Under the pieces are notes generated by a model. That model had not been told where the DNA came from and made no database searches. It worked only from the letters and a program-made list of their open reading frames with translations. This document shows positions 1 to 9,562 of a stretch of 64,000 nucleotides of DNA, in pieces (position 1 is the first letter of the stretch; the number at the start of each line of letters is the position of its first letter). The stretch covers positions 1 through 64,000 of the forward strand of contig NZ_JAAVVB010000001.1 of NCBI RefSeq assembly GCF_018449775.1, read 5' to 3'. The translations under genes were made by a program, and so were the position numbers. The stretch is from Mucilaginibacter sp. dw_454. Its GTDB lineage: Bacteria > Bacteroidota > Bacteroidia > Sphingobacteriales > Sphingobacteriaceae.

Positions 1-6
1 TTTGTT

Positions 7-34
7 AAGGTCCCGAGAAATCGGGGCCTTTTTT
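7..34 (+). terminator. Rho-independent terminator of the gene left of the window
   Basis: A 10-bp stem (7-16 with 21-30, one G-U pair) closes a GAAA loop and is followed by a T run. It presumably ends a gene lying to the left of the window. The remaining bases up to 280 hold no gene that I can see. Confidence 0.75.
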
Positions 35-280
35 GGGCTATGAGATACTAAGCAGCGTAACCCAAAATGCTTCAAATAAAAATTAATTATCGACGTTTTT
101 AGATAATTAATTTTAACTTTAAATAACAAAGTTGTCATGACGATGTTATAGAGAACATACCCCTCTCAAAATATCCTTTCAAAATACTCCCCTCTAAGAT
201 TTTGATCATTAGTACCAATTAAACCAATAAACAGCGCTAAACCCTGTTTGCATTATAACCTAAATTAAAATTATAGAGAC

Positions 281-1558
281 ATGAAAAGATCAATTTTACT
301 CAAGAAGTATCTGGTGGGCATTGCTTTTGCTGCCGTCGCATTTCAAACGGGGTGTAAGCCAGAGTCGGGAAATCACGATTCTGTGAAGGTGATAAGTACC
401 AGTAATCTCACCACTTACGATTATTTAAAAAGTAAGACCGGAGTTTACGATTCACTATTGATGCTGGTTGATAAGTTTCCGGGCATGAAGACAATTTTGA
501 CTGATAGCACCGTTACTTTGTTTGCTCCGTCGAATGCAAGCTTCCAGTTGGCTGTTCAAAACCTTAACGCGCTGCGCAATGCCGCCGGACAGGGTCCGAT
601 TTATTTAAGCCAGATAGTTAACGGTTCGGCAGGTGTAACAGGTGCAGAGGCAATTGCTAAGGCTAAACGCGACAGCGCTAACCTGGACACTATGGTTTCT
701 AAATACATTATCCGTAAGCTATTTGTGGCTAATGATTTTGCTGTCGGCGACGGGCAAACCGTATACAGCGTGCGGGGCGGCTACCCTATGCACGGCCAGC
801 GTATTTTTGCTAATGCCGAGGGCTATCAAAACGGCGGGGTTGAAGCAATAGAGTTTGCCAGTACAAAACGAAGCCTGTTTGTTTCTTTCTGGTCAAAAAC
901 GCAAACCACATCGGTTAACTTCCATACAAAAAATGGTATAGTGCATTTGTTAAACCCCGACCATGTATTTGGCTTTGACGAGTATGTGTCTAGAATGAAC
1001 TTTATACCGCCGCCACCAAATTTAATTAATCCGGCAACAGACGTGCTGTTTCCATACTGGCCACCTGCTTCTCAATACTACGATGGCCAGGTATCAGCAG
1101 GCGAGGTATATAAAAAGCTGTTTGATAATTCTGTGCTGACCAAGTTTATCAGCTATGTTAACGCCAGTCAAAACTGGTACCCTACCTTATACTGGGTTCC
1201 CGCTACACCGCAGATCTCGAATAGCTATACCATGACCACCGCAAACGACTCAAAAACCAACCGCGACCGCGACCCGCGCGAGTTTAAAGTTGAGGCTACG
1301 CTTGACCCTAACCCCTGGACTACAGCGGCCGGGCCTAACGGTAACATAAAAGTACCAAACCCTAACGCCGTTTGGGTACAACTGGACGTTCGCCAGGATA
1401 TAGAATGGACAACCAACTACCAACAGCAGGAGTTTGACTTTGTCAATAACACCGCTTACACAGGTTACCGCCTGGTCATACTGCAGGTGGGTACCGGCAG
1501 CTCAAGCCAGTCGCTGTTCCAGATTTCGGAATGGTCCATGCGGTACAGAGCACACTAA
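281..1558 (+). CDS. FAS1 (fasciclin)-domain surface lipoprotein
   Basis: The N-terminus is a lipoprotein signal: basic MKRS, a hydrophobic stretch, then a Cys at about residue 25 (QTGC) suited to signal peptidase II. Residues ~40-230 look like a fasciclin repeat: a YDYLKSK start, VTLFAPSNASF at ~78-88, and VHLLNPDHVF near its end. FAS1 domains in secreted bacterial proteins generally mediate adhesion. The C-terminal half (~250-425) matches no family I recognise and ends in a beta-rich, barrel-unlike tail. The gene stands alone, followed by a strong terminator, and no partner is evident. The FAS1 call is fairly safe; the biological role is inference. Confidence 0.75.
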   Translation: MKRSILLKKYLVGIAFAAVAFQTGCKPESGNHDSVKVISTSNLTTYDYLKSKTGVYDSLLMLVDKFPGMKTILTDSTVTLFAPSNASFQLAVQNLNALRNAAGQGPIYLSQIVNGSAGVTGAEAIAKAKRDSANLDTMVSKYIIRKLFVANDFAVGDGQTVYSVRGGYPMHGQRIFANAEGYQNGGVEAIEFASTKRSLFVSFWSKTQTTSVNFHTKNGIVHLLNPDHVFGFDEYVSRMNFIPPPPNLINPATDVLFPYWPPASQYYDGQVSAGEVYKKLFDNSVLTKFISYVNASQNWYPTLYWVPATPQISNSYTMTTANDSKTNRDRDPREFKVEATLDPNPWTTAAGPNGNIKVPNPNAVWVQLDVRQDIEWTTNYQQQEFDFVNNTAYTGYRLVILQVGTGSSSQSLFQISEWSMRYRAH

Positions 1559-1586
1559 ATACGCCTACTATTAACTGATCTGATAT

Positions 1587-1613
1587 GGGCTCCGGGAAAC
1601 CGGAGCCCTTTTT
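1587..1613 (+). terminator. Rho-independent terminator after the FAS1 lipoprotein gene
   Basis: A perfect 9-bp GC-rich stem (1587-1595 with 1600-1608), GAAA tetraloop and a five-T run, 29 bases after the stop codon. Confidence 0.9.
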
Positions 1614-1692
1614 GTTGTAAAAAGCAAGGGGCTACCCAACGTTTCTAAAATTGATACGATGATGTAATAAAGATCATCAAATCAATTTAACC

Positions 1693-2499
1693 ATGAAAAA
1701 TCTATCACTTATTGTACTTGTCGCCTTACTTGGAATTTTGGTAATCCAGGGCTGCGATAAAACACAAATGCAGGACATCACTACCGGCACAAAGTTAAAG
1801 GCAGCTAAAACCCAACTTGTTGTTTGGCAAACAGATACCCTGTTTTTTACCGGCGCCGGCGCCACCGACTCGCTCACCTGGACCATTAACCCCAGCGCCA
1901 ACGCAAACCTGCTTGCAAGAGGCAATACCGCTTTAATTAGTTTTGGTGCCGCCGGCACGTATGTTATTACTGCCCAAAAGGCGGGCGGATTGCCAGCCAG
2001 CGTCACCATCACCGTAGCAAGCAGTACTTCTGTTGCTAAATCAGATACCGGCACTACCGTTAATAACATAACTACCAGTACTTCAGACACCCTTAAATTG
2101 GTGCCTATTACCAGTGATATCATTATGCCGATAAGCTACTATCGTAACCCGGCCGGCGATAGCGTTATGGTAAATTTTAACCCTTACACCTACATCGCCA
2201 ACAAATATTGTTCTAGCGGCATTATACAATTCAAATCGGCTATCACCACCGACAACCACTTTAATCTAGACCTGGTTAATATCAGGGAGTCAACAAGCTG
2301 CCCCATAGTAACAGAAGGCACTACATCACAGAATAATGTGTTCAAAAACAAACTGCTTGGCTTTGGTACCTATCCGCTTGTCATAACAGTAGGCAGTGTT
2401 AACTATACCGGTACTATCGTCATATCAGCATTGAATATTACCATTAACTGGCCATATACTTCGGGCGTAACTTTTCCTACTACCGTGATACCTAAATAA
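1693..2499 (+). CDS. Secreted lipoprotein of unknown function with an Ig/PKD-like N-terminal region
   Basis: The start is fixed by a clear lipoprotein signal (MKNLSLIVLVALLGILVIQGC, lipobox Cys at residue 21). Residues ~35-110 have the pattern of an Ig/PKD-like beta-sandwich (TLFFTGAGATDSLTW, then AAGTYVITAQ and VTITVAS), as seen in extracellular Bacteroidota proteins. The rest is Thr/Ser-rich and beta-strand-like, with two Cys (~173 and ~203) that could pair in the periplasm. I recognise no family for the C-terminal part. The gene is monocistronic between two terminators. Confidence 0.6.
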   Translation: MKNLSLIVLVALLGILVIQGCDKTQMQDITTGTKLKAAKTQLVVWQTDTLFFTGAGATDSLTWTINPSANANLLARGNTALISFGAAGTYVITAQKAGGLPASVTITVASSTSVAKSDTGTTVNNITTSTSDTLKLVPITSDIIMPISYYRNPAGDSVMVNFNPYTYIANKYCSSGIIQFKSAITTDNHFNLDLVNIRESTSCPIVTEGTTSQNNVFKNKLLGFGTYPLVITVGSVNYTGTIVISALNITINWPYTSGVTFPTTVIPK

Positions 2500-2540
2500 T
2501 CTTCAAAGCGCGCGTGTTGCCATATTCGCGATGTTGCATT

Positions 2541-2572
2541 AAAAAAGGCTCCGGGCAACCGGGGCTTTTTTT
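2541..2572 (+). terminator. Rho-independent terminator after the second lipoprotein gene
   Basis: Stem 2548-2554 with 2559-2565 (one G-U), GCAA loop, flanked by A6 and T7 that extend the pairing. Confidence 0.8.
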
Positions 2573-2577
2573 GTTTT

Positions 2578-2666
2578 AGGGCGTTTCCGCCTAAAGGCGG
2601 TCGGGCTGTACATTCATACGCCTGCAAGGCCTTAGTCACAGGCCGGTATCCATTGCCATCCCTAAC
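2578..2666. repeat. Bacteroidota-type dispersed intergenic repeat ending in ATCCCTAACGC style
   Basis: The stretch starts TTAGGGCGTTTCCGCC, has a small hairpin CCGCC-TAAA-GGCGG at 2587-2600, TCGGGCTGT at 2601-2609, an inner inverted pair GCCTG/CAGGC (2620-2624, 2639-2643), and ends CCATCCCTAACGC. This architecture is one I remember from many Bacteroidota intergenic regions; that is recall, not a search. The 14-bp hairpin recurs in reverse orientation at 31058-31071. No coding potential is supported here. Confidence 0.5.
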
Positions 2667-2679
2667 GCAACCCGCGTAC

Positions 2680-2820
2680 TGATCCACGCGCGAATGTGGA
2701 TCACTTGGATCACCTGAAAAATGCAATTGCTTTATAATAAGCAAGTTGCTATTAAACTAGTTTAATAGTTGGATCACTTTGGATCACTTTTTATGACTTT
2801 TAAGTATTTTTTTGGATCAC
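2680..2820. repeat. Iteron-like TGGATCAC array upstream of the orphan ATPase gene
   Basis: TGGATCAC occurs five times on the plus strand (2697-2704, 2706-2713, 2770-2777, 2780-2787, 2813-2820). The first copy is also the right arm of a perfect 8-bp inverted repeat, TGATCCAC (2680-2687) with GTGGATCA (2696-2703). Two direct pairs are spaced 9 and 10 bases start to start, about one helical turn. A 20-bp perfect palindrome sits between the pairs. The array ends 82 bases before the start of an ATPase with a C-terminal HTH, so it may be a replication-type or autoregulatory binding site; that is inference. Confidence 0.7.
2749..2768. repeat. 20-bp perfect palindrome inside the TGGATCAC array
   Basis: CTATTAAACTAGTTTAATAG reads identically on both strands. 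A related AAACTAGT core recurs at 2843-2850 inside a TGACA/TGTCA inverted pair (2839-2843, 2850-2854). This fits binding by a dimeric protein or a cruciform; which one is unknown. Confidence 0.65.
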
Positions 2821-2902
2821 CCTGTTTGAACAAGTTACTGACAAACTAGTGTCACCATCTCATTGGTTTATCCTGCTTATCTTGCATAAACCTTTCTAAA
2901 CA

Positions 2903-4003
2903 ATGAGTCATTACAAAGAACATCCAATTTTCGAACGGCCCATCGAGATCGAACTGATCCGCACTATGTCGCGCCGGCCATTAACCCAAAAAGAAAATAA
3001 AGTACTCGACAATTATTACCAAAATGCCGCCGACATCTGCGACGCTTTCATCCTTAAGCCTGCCGCCGAGTGGCTGCACACTGTTGATGATGCCCCCGAA
3101 GCCGGCGATATGCTATTCGGCGATTTCTGGTATCGCGGCGAGTTATGCATTATGTTTGCCGATACCAACGTGGGCAAATCTATCCTGGCCGTGCAGATAG
3201 GCGATAGCCTGAGTAGCGGCAGGGCCATTGAAGGCCTGGAGCATGCACATAAAGCAGAAAAGGTACTCTATTTTGATTTCGAACTAAGCGCTGCCCAATT
3301 TAAAAAGCGTTATCACGAGGGGGCATATGGCGATTATCAATTCAGCCCCAATTTTGCGCGACTTGTTTTTAATCCCGATGCAAGAACCATCCATAAGTTT
3401 AAAACCTATGCCGAGTATCTCAACAACGCGCTTGAAAACGTTATTATCTCCAGTGGTGCGCGCATACTTATTATCGATAATATTACCTGCCTGCGCAGCG
3501 GTACCGAAGCAGCCGCCGGTGCGGTAGCCCTCATGAGCAAACTGCAAGCCATCAAACATCAATACGGTCTGTCTATACTCGTGCTGGCGCATACACCCAA
3601 GCGTAACCCTGCAAAACCCATCAGCAAAAACGACCTGCAAGGCAGCAAAATGCTCATCAACTTTGCCGACAGCGCCTTTGCCATTGGCGAAAGCCAAACC
3701 GATAAAGGCCTGCGCTACCTTAAGCAAATGAAGCAGCGCAGTGGCACCCAGGTTCACGGCGCGGACAATGTGCGCCTGTGTCGCATCGTCAAGCCCTTTA
3801 ACTTCCTCCATTTCGACTTCATCGGCCGCGAACCCGAGGCCCGCCATCTGCTGCACTACACCGAGCAGCATCGCCGGGTAACCGAGGACCGCGTAGCCGA
3901 GCTAAACAGCCAGGGGCATAGCATCCGCGCTATTTGTAGCGAAACGGGTTTGTCTTTTGGGAGTGTTTGTAGAATGGTGAAAAGGTTGGAGCGGGAGGGG
4001 TAA
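2903..4003 (+). CDS. Orphan RepA/RecA-like AAA ATPase (AAA_25 type) with C-terminal helix-turn-helix
   Basis: Walker A is ADTNVGKS (~86-93) and Walker B is ILIIDN (~188-193); VLVLAHTPKR (~226-233) resembles sensor/motif 3 of RecA/KaiC-like hexameric ATPases such as plasmid RepA. Residues ~333-362 (GHSIRAICSETGLSFGSVCR) form a resolvase-like helix-turn-helix. The protein could therefore bind DNA and act on it as an ATPase. It has no plasmid or phage neighbours, but 140 bp of iteron-like repeats lie directly upstream. Usual annotation for such proteins is 'AAA family ATPase', function unknown. The family call is solid; a role in replication initiation or in controlling its own gene is inference. 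Confidence 0.75.
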   Translation: MSHYKEHPIFERPIEIELIRTMSRRPLTQKENKVLDNYYQNAADICDAFILKPAAEWLHTVDDAPEAGDMLFGDFWYRGELCIMFADTNVGKSILAVQIGDSLSSGRAIEGLEHAHKAEKVLYFDFELSAAQFKKRYHEGAYGDYQFSPNFARLVFNPDARTIHKFKTYAEYLNNALENVIISSGARILIIDNITCLRSGTEAAAGAVALMSKLQAIKHQYGLSILVLAHTPKRNPAKPISKNDLQGSKMLINFADSAFAIGESQTDKGLRYLKQMKQRSGTQVHGADNVRLCRIVKPFNFLHFDFIGREPEARHLLHYTEQHRRVTEDRVAELNSQGHSIRAICSETGLSFGSVCRMVKRLEREG

Positions 4004-4153
4004 TTCTGTTTGATTCATTCAATATCAGAGCTAAAGGCTTAAACGTTGAGAAGATATTTAGTTAATCATCAAAGTAGAATTCAATATATTTGATGTATGA
4101 ACAACCTAATTATCACGGAAGCTTCCGAAGAGTTTTTTTTCGATGGATTACCT

Positions 4154-4175
4154 CTTTTGGCGTTAAGCGCCAAAG
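4154..4175. repeat. Small hairpin downstream of the ATPase gene
   Basis: TTTGGCG (4156-4162) pairs with CGCCAAA (4168-4174) around a 5-base loop. No T run of terminator type follows. It lies in a 319-bp gap between convergent genes that otherwise holds only dispersed repeats. Confidence 0.4.
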
Positions 4176-4200
4176 ATGTTTGTGCTTTTGACCGTCTGTT

Positions 4201-4231
4201 GTAGAGATTGCTTCGTTCCTCGCAATGACGG
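4201..4231 (-). repeat. CATTGCGAG family, solitary arm
   Basis: A single arm reading, on the minus strand, TCATTGCGAGGAACGAAGCA and then ATCTC. No opposite arm is visible within 150 bp, unlike the other copies in this window. Confidence 0.7.
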
Positions 4232-4249
4232 GTTGGGGAGTGTGTGGCG

Positions 4250-4322
4250 GGACAATGAACGAATGATGCGCAGCAACGACCCAATGCCGCGCAGCAAATG
4301 ACTCAATGACAGCGACAGCAAC
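4250..4322. repeat. Stuttered-word array (CAATGAC/GCGCAGCAA words) abutting the dacB stop
   Basis: The words AATGAACGAATGATGCGCAG, CAACGACCCAATGCCGCGCAG and AAATGACTCAATGACAGCGA are variations on one phrase. The array ends at the base next to the stop codon (4323-4325) of the minus-strand carboxypeptidase gene. The same vocabulary (AATGAC, GCGCAAAGCGC, CAATGACAGCG) builds the array at 49827-49938. Confidence 0.6.
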
Positions 4323-5741
4323 CTACTTCAACTCATCCAAAACCCTAAATATCTTTTCTCTGATAGCCTTACCCGGGCCATTATAATTGTTTACCATAAT
4401 GCTGAACACCAGCTCGCGGCCCTGGTGGGTTTGATAGCCGGTATAGCATTGCACGTTGTGGATACTGCCGCTTTTCATGTGTATATCGTTGTAAATGGGC
4501 AGGCTCTCAAAAAAATCGGGGAACCAGGCTTCTTTTTTGGCCGATTGCATGATGGTGGCTACCGTTAGGGTGGTGATCCGGTCTTCGGGCGAGAGGCCGC
4601 AGCCATCTATCATGTCTATGGAGTTTATGTCAATGCCGCGGGCCTTCCAGAAGTTTTGTATGGCGGTGATGCCGTTCGGTGTGGTTACGGCTGCGCCGCT
4701 TTTGGCAGCTATGGCTTTTAGCAGTTCTTCGGCGTAAAGGTTTAAGCTTTTTCGATTGGTCCAGTAGATCATCTGGCTCAGGCTGGGCGATAGGAGCGTG
4801 GTTAGTGTGGTGGTGATTGGCGGGGTTTGCAGTCCTTTATTGGCTAGGCTTAAGCTTGACTCAGACGTGCCGGTTACCATGATGCCCAAGCGTCTCAGCG
4901 TATCTAATAATCTAAAAGCGATATCATAAGCCGGATCGGGATAAGCGGCAGACACCAATTTCTTGGTTTGATCTACCGCGTAGGTGCCTCGCAGGTACAT
5001 GATATTGGTTAATCCGGTTGGCAAGTAGGGGTAAGCATTATCGCCGGTACCGGCTGTGGCGTTGACCAACTCGCTTTTAAAAGTTAGGTAAGGTACAGTG
5101 GGCGTAGTACCCGCCACCTTAATAGCAGAACCTACCGGACCGGTTTTTAAGTTGATATCGAATTGGTTCTCGTGCCAGCATAACGCCGTGGCCCCGGCGC
5201 CGTAATAAGTGCCCAGGTCCTGCCAGATCCAGCCGTCGGGGATGGATTGGGTGCCGTACTGGCTGTCGTCGCCAATAATGCGGCCATTTATTTTTTTGAT
5301 GCCGGCTTTTTTGAGTGCTGCTACAAAAGCATTCAATACATAGCTCTGCGTAGTGTTTTCCCAGCGCCAGCTGCCTAGGGTAGGGTCGCCATTGCCGCGG
5401 ATGATGATATCGCCGTTTAAAACGCCATCGCTAATGGTGCCGTTATAGCCGAATGGGGTTTGGTATTTAAAATCTTTACTCAAAACATTAAAAGCGGTGA
5501 TGGTGGTCACCGTTTTTAGTGTAGAGCCTGGAGCTAGGCCCACGTTAGGGTTGCCGGCAAATACCTGCTCGCCGGTTTTAGCGTCGAGCACGGTTAATGA
5601 TACCGTGCCGTAGCGGCATTGCTCGTCGGTTTGTAAGCGGTTAAATGCGGTAGTTAATTTTTGTTGTAAAGTATTTTGCGCCCATGTTTGGGTTGCGGTG
5701 AGTAATAATAAACTAAACAGGACTCTCAATCTGCTCTTCAT
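4323..5741 (-). CDS. dacB: D-alanyl-D-alanine carboxypeptidase/endopeptidase, PBP4 type (peptidase S13)
   Basis: A periplasmic serine penicillin-binding protein that trims or cleaves peptidoglycan cross-links. All three active-site motifs are present: SxxK as S73-T-L-K76, SxN as S332-L-N334, and KSG at 423-425 (KTG in many relatives). DGCGLSPEDR (~379-388) matches the conserved segment between them. A Sec signal ends at about AQA-type cleavage after TWAQ (~22). At 472 residues it has normal length. The start lies 29 bases inside the end of the upstream permease gene, so the two are probably co-transcribed. Confidence 0.92.
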   Translation of the reverse strand: MKSRLRVLFSLLLLTATQTWAQNTLQQKLTTAFNRLQTDEQCRYGTVSLTVLDAKTGEQVFAGNPNVGLAPGSTLKTVTTITAFNVLSKDFKYQTPFGYNGTISDGVLNGDIIIRGNGDPTLGSWRWENTTQSYVLNAFVAALKKAGIKKINGRIIGDDSQYGTQSIPDGWIWQDLGTYYGAGATALCWHENQFDINLKTGPVGSAIKVAGTTPTVPYLTFKSELVNATAGTGDNAYPYLPTGLTNIMYLRGTYAVDQTKKLVSAAYPDPAYDIAFRLLDTLRRLGIMVTGTSESSLSLANKGLQTPPITTTLTTLLSPSLSQMIYWTNRKSLNLYAEELLKAIAAKSGAAVTTPNGITAIQNFWKARGIDINSIDMIDGCGLSPEDRITTLTVATIMQSAKKEAWFPDFFESLPIYNDIHMKSGSIHNVQCYTGYQTHQGRELVFSIMVNNYNGPGKAIREKIFRVLDELK

Positions 5742-7161
5742 CCTTGGTGTTATTCTTTGATATATAATAAATAGGTATGCCTATCAGCACAATAATCAGG
5801 CCCGGCCAGGTAAACTGCGGTTTGTAAATAATCAACAGGATACAAAACGCTACACCCATCAGCATATAAATGGCCGGCAACACCGGGTAACCGAAAGCTT
5901 TATAGGGGCGCGGCATATCCGGGCGTTGTACACGCAGAATGTAGATGCCAAATATCGTCAACACATAAAATATAACCACTACGAAGGAGATCATGTCCAG
6001 CAAGTCGCCATACTTGCCACTAAGGCATAATATACTAGCTACGATACACTGTATCCATAAACCGAAGCTTGGTACTGCATTTTTGTTTAGCGTGCCTGTA
6101 CGTTTAAAAAACAGGCCGTCTTTAGCCATAGTGTAATATACACGGGCACCCGCCATGATTAGTCCGTTATTACAGCCGAAGGTAGAGATCATAATCATCA
6201 AGGCGATAATTACAGTTCCCAATGAGCCAAATATTGCCTGCGAGGCTGCTACCGCTACGCGATCTTTTTCTGCTGTCGCGATATCATGCAACGGCAATAC
6301 GCCGGTATACACAAAGTTGATGCTGACGTAAATGATGGTAACGATCAGCGTCCCCAAAAACAAGCTCAAGCCAATGTTACGCTGCGGATTTTTCATCTCG
6401 CCGGCTATAAAGGTTACGTTGTTCCAGGCGTCGCTGCTAAAAATAGATCCTACCATTGAAGCCGCGATAGCGCCCAAAGTTGCCGCCATGGTGTAAGAAG
6501 TGGTACTGCCCAGTTTATGTATATCCCAGGCGTTGGTCCAGTTGGCATGCCATACGTCGCCTTTGATCATAATCAAACCAAAAATGATCAGCCCGAATAA
6601 ACTGGCCAGTTTGGTGATGGTGAATAAGTTTTGGATGATCTTTCCGCTTTTAACACCACGGGTATTAATATAAGTTAACAGGATAATTAAAGCAATAGAA
6701 ACACACTGCGCAGCGCTGATCTTAAAGTTATAAGAACCTACCATCGTCGAAAACAAAATATGGTCCTCGCTAACCGCGGGTATCAGATAAGCGGTAAATT
6801 TAGAAAATGCCACGCCCACAGCAGCAATAGTACCCGTTTGTATAACCGCGAAGAAGCTCCAGCCGTATAAAAAGGCAATCAATTTATTATAAGCCTCTTT
6901 TAAGTAAACATACTGACCACCCGCTTTCGGGAACATGGCGCTCAGCTCGCCATAACTAACGGCGGCGGTAAGCGTCATAAAACCGGTAATGACCCAAACA
7001 GCTATTAACCAGCCCGATGAGCCCACGTTGCGGATGATATCGGCACTAACAATAAAGATACCTGAGCCTATCATGGATCCGGCAACTATCATAGTGCCGT
7101 CCAGCAGGCCAAGGGACGCTTTTAATTTGGTGGGTTCGGTCTGTTCACTCATCAGAGACAT
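5713..7161 (-). CDS. APC-superfamily amino-acid permease (LAT/SLC7-like)
   Basis: About 12 hydrophobic segments over 482 residues. The first helix carries the APC signature GSMIGSGIF (~31-39), with the unwound Gly-rich motif that contacts the substrate amino group. GGQYVYLKEAY (~82-92) and the FGCNNGLIMAGARVYYTMAKDG stretch (in two parts, ~327-348) are also typical of SLC7-like exchangers and permeases. The specific substrate cannot be read. A second ATG lies at codon 4. It is divergent from the pyrophosphatase gene (142 bp apart) and its 3' end overlaps dacB. Confidence 0.88.
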   Translation of the reverse strand: MSLMSEQTEPTKLKASLGLLDGTMIVAGSMIGSGIFIVSADIIRNVGSSGWLIAVWVITGFMTLTAAVSYGELSAMFPKAGGQYVYLKEAYNKLIAFLYGWSFFAVIQTGTIAAVGVAFSKFTAYLIPAVSEDHILFSTMVGSYNFKISAAQCVSIALIILLTYINTRGVKSGKIIQNLFTITKLASLFGLIIFGLIMIKGDVWHANWTNAWDIHKLGSTTSYTMAATLGAIAASMVGSIFSSDAWNNVTFIAGEMKNPQRNIGLSLFLGTLIVTIIYVSINFVYTGVLPLHDIATAEKDRVAVAASQAIFGSLGTVIIALMIMISTFGCNNGLIMAGARVYYTMAKDGLFFKRTGTLNKNAVPSFGLWIQCIVASILCLSGKYGDLLDMISFVVVIFYVLTIFGIYILRVQRPDMPRPYKAFGYPVLPAIYMLMGVAFCILLIIYKPQFTWPGLIIVLIGIPIYYISKNNTKDEEQIESPV

Positions 7162-7303
7162 GGGTTTTAAGCTTCTAAGCTATTTAAAAAACTTTATAAT
7201 TGACAGGCTATTGTAAAGAAATTAATTTGTTTACCTTGCAAAACCAATTATATTGCTCACGCATAATTACTAAGCAACTAAATATAAACTATACTAAACT
7301 TAT

Positions 7304-9544
7304 ATGGATTTTTTGAATACTTACTTAATTTACCTGATCCCGGTATTTGGGTTGATCGGGATCTTATTTATGATTATCAAATCGGCCTGGGTAACCAAAC
7401 AGCCAGCCGGCGATGAGTCTATGACCGAGCTTGCCGGCTATATAGCCGACGGCGCTATGGCCTTTTTACGTGCCGAGTGGAAGGTGCTAGGCTACTTCGT
7501 GGCGGTTGCCGCTATTTTGCTTGCCTGGTCAGGCACAACGGTCGAAACTTCAAGCCCCGTTATTGCCGGTTCATTTATCATTGGTGCTTTCCTTTCGGCT
7601 TTCGCCGGATATTTGGGGATGCGCATTGCAACCAAATCAAACGTACGTACTACGCAAGCTGCTAAAACCAGTTTGGCACAAGCGCTAAAAGTTTCGTTCA
7701 CGGGTGGTACCGTTATGGGCCTGGGTGTTGCCGGTTTGGCAATTATTGGTTTGGGTTCTTTGTTTATAGTATTCTATACCATTTATGTAAAAAATGTTGT
7801 TGGCGCCGATATTAACGGACCCGCAATGGCTAAAGCGTTAGATGTATTGGCCGGTTTCTCTTTAGGTGCCGAGTCGATAGCCTTATTTGCCCGTGTTGGC
7901 GGTGGTATCTACACTAAAGCTGCCGACGTAGGCGCAGACCTGGTAGGTAAAGTTGAAGCAGGTATCCCTGAGGATGACGTGCGTAACCCGGCTACCATTG
8001 CCGATAACGTAGGTGACAACGTGGGTGACGTAGCAGGTATGGGTGCCGATTTATTCGGATCGTACGTGGCTACCATGCTGGCTACCATGGTGCTGGGCCG
8101 CGAGATCGTATCGCACGATAATATGGGCGGCATTGCCCCGGTATTATTGCCGATGGTAATTGCAGGTTTAGGGCTGATCTTCTCAATAGTAGGCGCTGCC
8201 CTGGTTAGAATTAAAGACGAAAACTCAAGCGTACAAACCGCTTTGAACATAGGTAACTGGTCATCAATTATATTGACTGCCATAGCCACTTACTTTTTAG
8301 TACAATGGATGTTGCCTGCCGGCACCATGAATTTAAAACGCGACCTGGACGCTAACGGCGTACTTAAAGAAGGTTCGTTAGTGTTTACTAAAGACGGTGT
8401 GTTCGGTTCAATATTGGTTGGTTTGGTAGTAGGTACTTTAATGTCAATCATCACTGAATACTACACTGCCATGGGTAAACGGCCGGTGATGAGTATTATT
8501 AAGCAATCGTCAACAGGCCACGCTACCAACATCATTGGTGGTTTGGCTATCGGTATGGAGTCGACAGTATTGCCAATTCTGGTATTAGCTGCCGGTATTT
8601 ATGGTTCATTCTTTTTTGCAGGTTTATACGGTGTGGCAATTGCTGCTGCCGGTATGATGGCTACTACGGCTATGCAATTAGCTATCGACGCTTTTGGCCC
8701 TATTGCTGACAACGCAGGTGGTATTGCCGAAATGAGCCAATTACCTCCCGAAGTTCGTCATCGTACAGATAACCTGGATGCTGTGGGTAACACCACTGCT
8801 GCAACCGGTAAAGGTTTTGCTATTGCATCGGCTGCATTAACTTCATTGGCGTTGTTCGCAGCGTTTGTGGGCGTGGCAGGCATTGAGCATATCGACATTT
8901 ATAAAGCCAACGTTTTGGCTGGCCTGTTTGTGGGTGGTATGATTCCTTTTATCTTCTCGGCTTTGTGTATCTCGGCTGTGGGCCGTGCTGCTATGGCGAT
9001 GGTTGAGGAGGTTCGTCGCCAGTTCCGCGAAATTCCGGGCATTATGGAGTACAAAGCAAAACCCGAGTACGAAAAATGCGTGGCCATCTCAACCAAAGCA
9101 TCTATCCGCGAGATGGTTGCGCCGGGTTTGATCGCGCTGATCACCCCGATAGTTGTTGGCTTTATCTTCGGCCCTGAAGTATTGGGTGGTTTGTTGGCCG
9201 GTGTTACCGTATCGGGCGTGTTGATGGGTATTTTCCAGAGCAACGCCGGTGGCGCCTGGGATAATGCTAAGAAATCGTTCGAGAAAGGCGTAGAGATCAA
9301 TGGCGAAATGCATTACAAAAAATCAGAACCACATAAAGCATCAGTAACTGGCGATACCGTGGGCGATCCGTTTAAAGATACCTCCGGCCCGTCAATGAAT
9401 ATTTTGATCAAGCTGATGTCGATTGTATCCTTAGTTATCGCACCGCACTTAAACCACGCGGTTGATAACAGTCAGCGCCTGCAAAAGCAGATCAAATTAC
9501 AATCTATGAACACACATGTGATCAAGGTTGATAAAAAAGCATAG
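7304..9544 (+). CDS. hppA: Membrane-bound K+-dependent pyrophosphatase (H+ or Na+ pump)
   Basis: Hydrolyses cytoplasmic pyrophosphate and pumps H+ or Na+ across the inner membrane. The hallmark substrate motifs are intact: [18 protein letters not shown] (~208-225) and [11 protein letters not shown] (~232-242). In the [10 protein letters not shown] motif (~495-504) the position that distinguishes the two subfamilies is Ala rather than Lys, which places it in the K+-dependent subfamily; many of these pump Na+. About 16 membrane segments fit the family, and 746 residues is normal. The ion pumped cannot be settled by eye. A strong terminator follows. Confidence 0.93.
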   Translation: MDFLNTYLIYLIPVFGLIGILFMIIKSAWVTKQPAGDESMTELAGYIADGAMAFLRAEWKVLGYFVAVAAILLAWSGTTVETSSPVIAGSFIIGAFLSAFAGYLGMRIATKSNVRTTQAAKTSLAQALKVSFTGGTVMGLGVAGLAIIGLGSLFIVFYTIYVKNVVGADINGPAMAKALDVLAGFSLGAESIALFARVGGGIYTKAADVGADLVGKVEAGIPEDDVRNPATIADNVGDNVGDVAGMGADLFGSYVATMLATMVLGREIVSHDNMGGIAPVLLPMVIAGLGLIFSIVGAALVRIKDENSSVQTALNIGNWSSIILTAIATYFLVQWMLPAGTMNLKRDLDANGVLKEGSLVFTKDGVFGSILVGLVVGTLMSIITEYYTAMGKRPVMSIIKQSSTGHATNIIGGLAIGMESTVLPILVLAAGIYGSFFFAGLYGVAIAAAGMMATTAMQLAIDAFGPIADNAGGIAEMSQLPPEVRHRTDNLDAVGNTTAATGKGFAIASAALTSLALFAAFVGVAGIEHIDIYKANVLAGLFVGGMIPFIFSALCISAVGRAAMAMVEEVRRQFREIPGIMEYKAKPEYEKCVAISTKASIREMVAPGLIALITPIVVGFIFGPEVLGGLLAGVTVSGVLMGIFQSNAGGAWDNAKKSFEKGVEINGEMHYKKSEPHKASVTGDTVGDPFKDTSGPSMNILIKLMSIVSLVIAPHLNHAVDNSQRLQKQIKLQSMNTHVIKVDKKA

Positions 9545-9562
9545 TTCTATCTGATGTCGAAG

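Noticed and set aside
2403..2744. Minus-strand 113-residue frame
   Set aside because: Antisense to a lipoprotein end and a dispersed repeat; no domain or start signal.
2680..2820. TGGATCAC array as a CRISPR
   Set aside because: Units are 8 bp, spacing is irregular and no cas gene is present.
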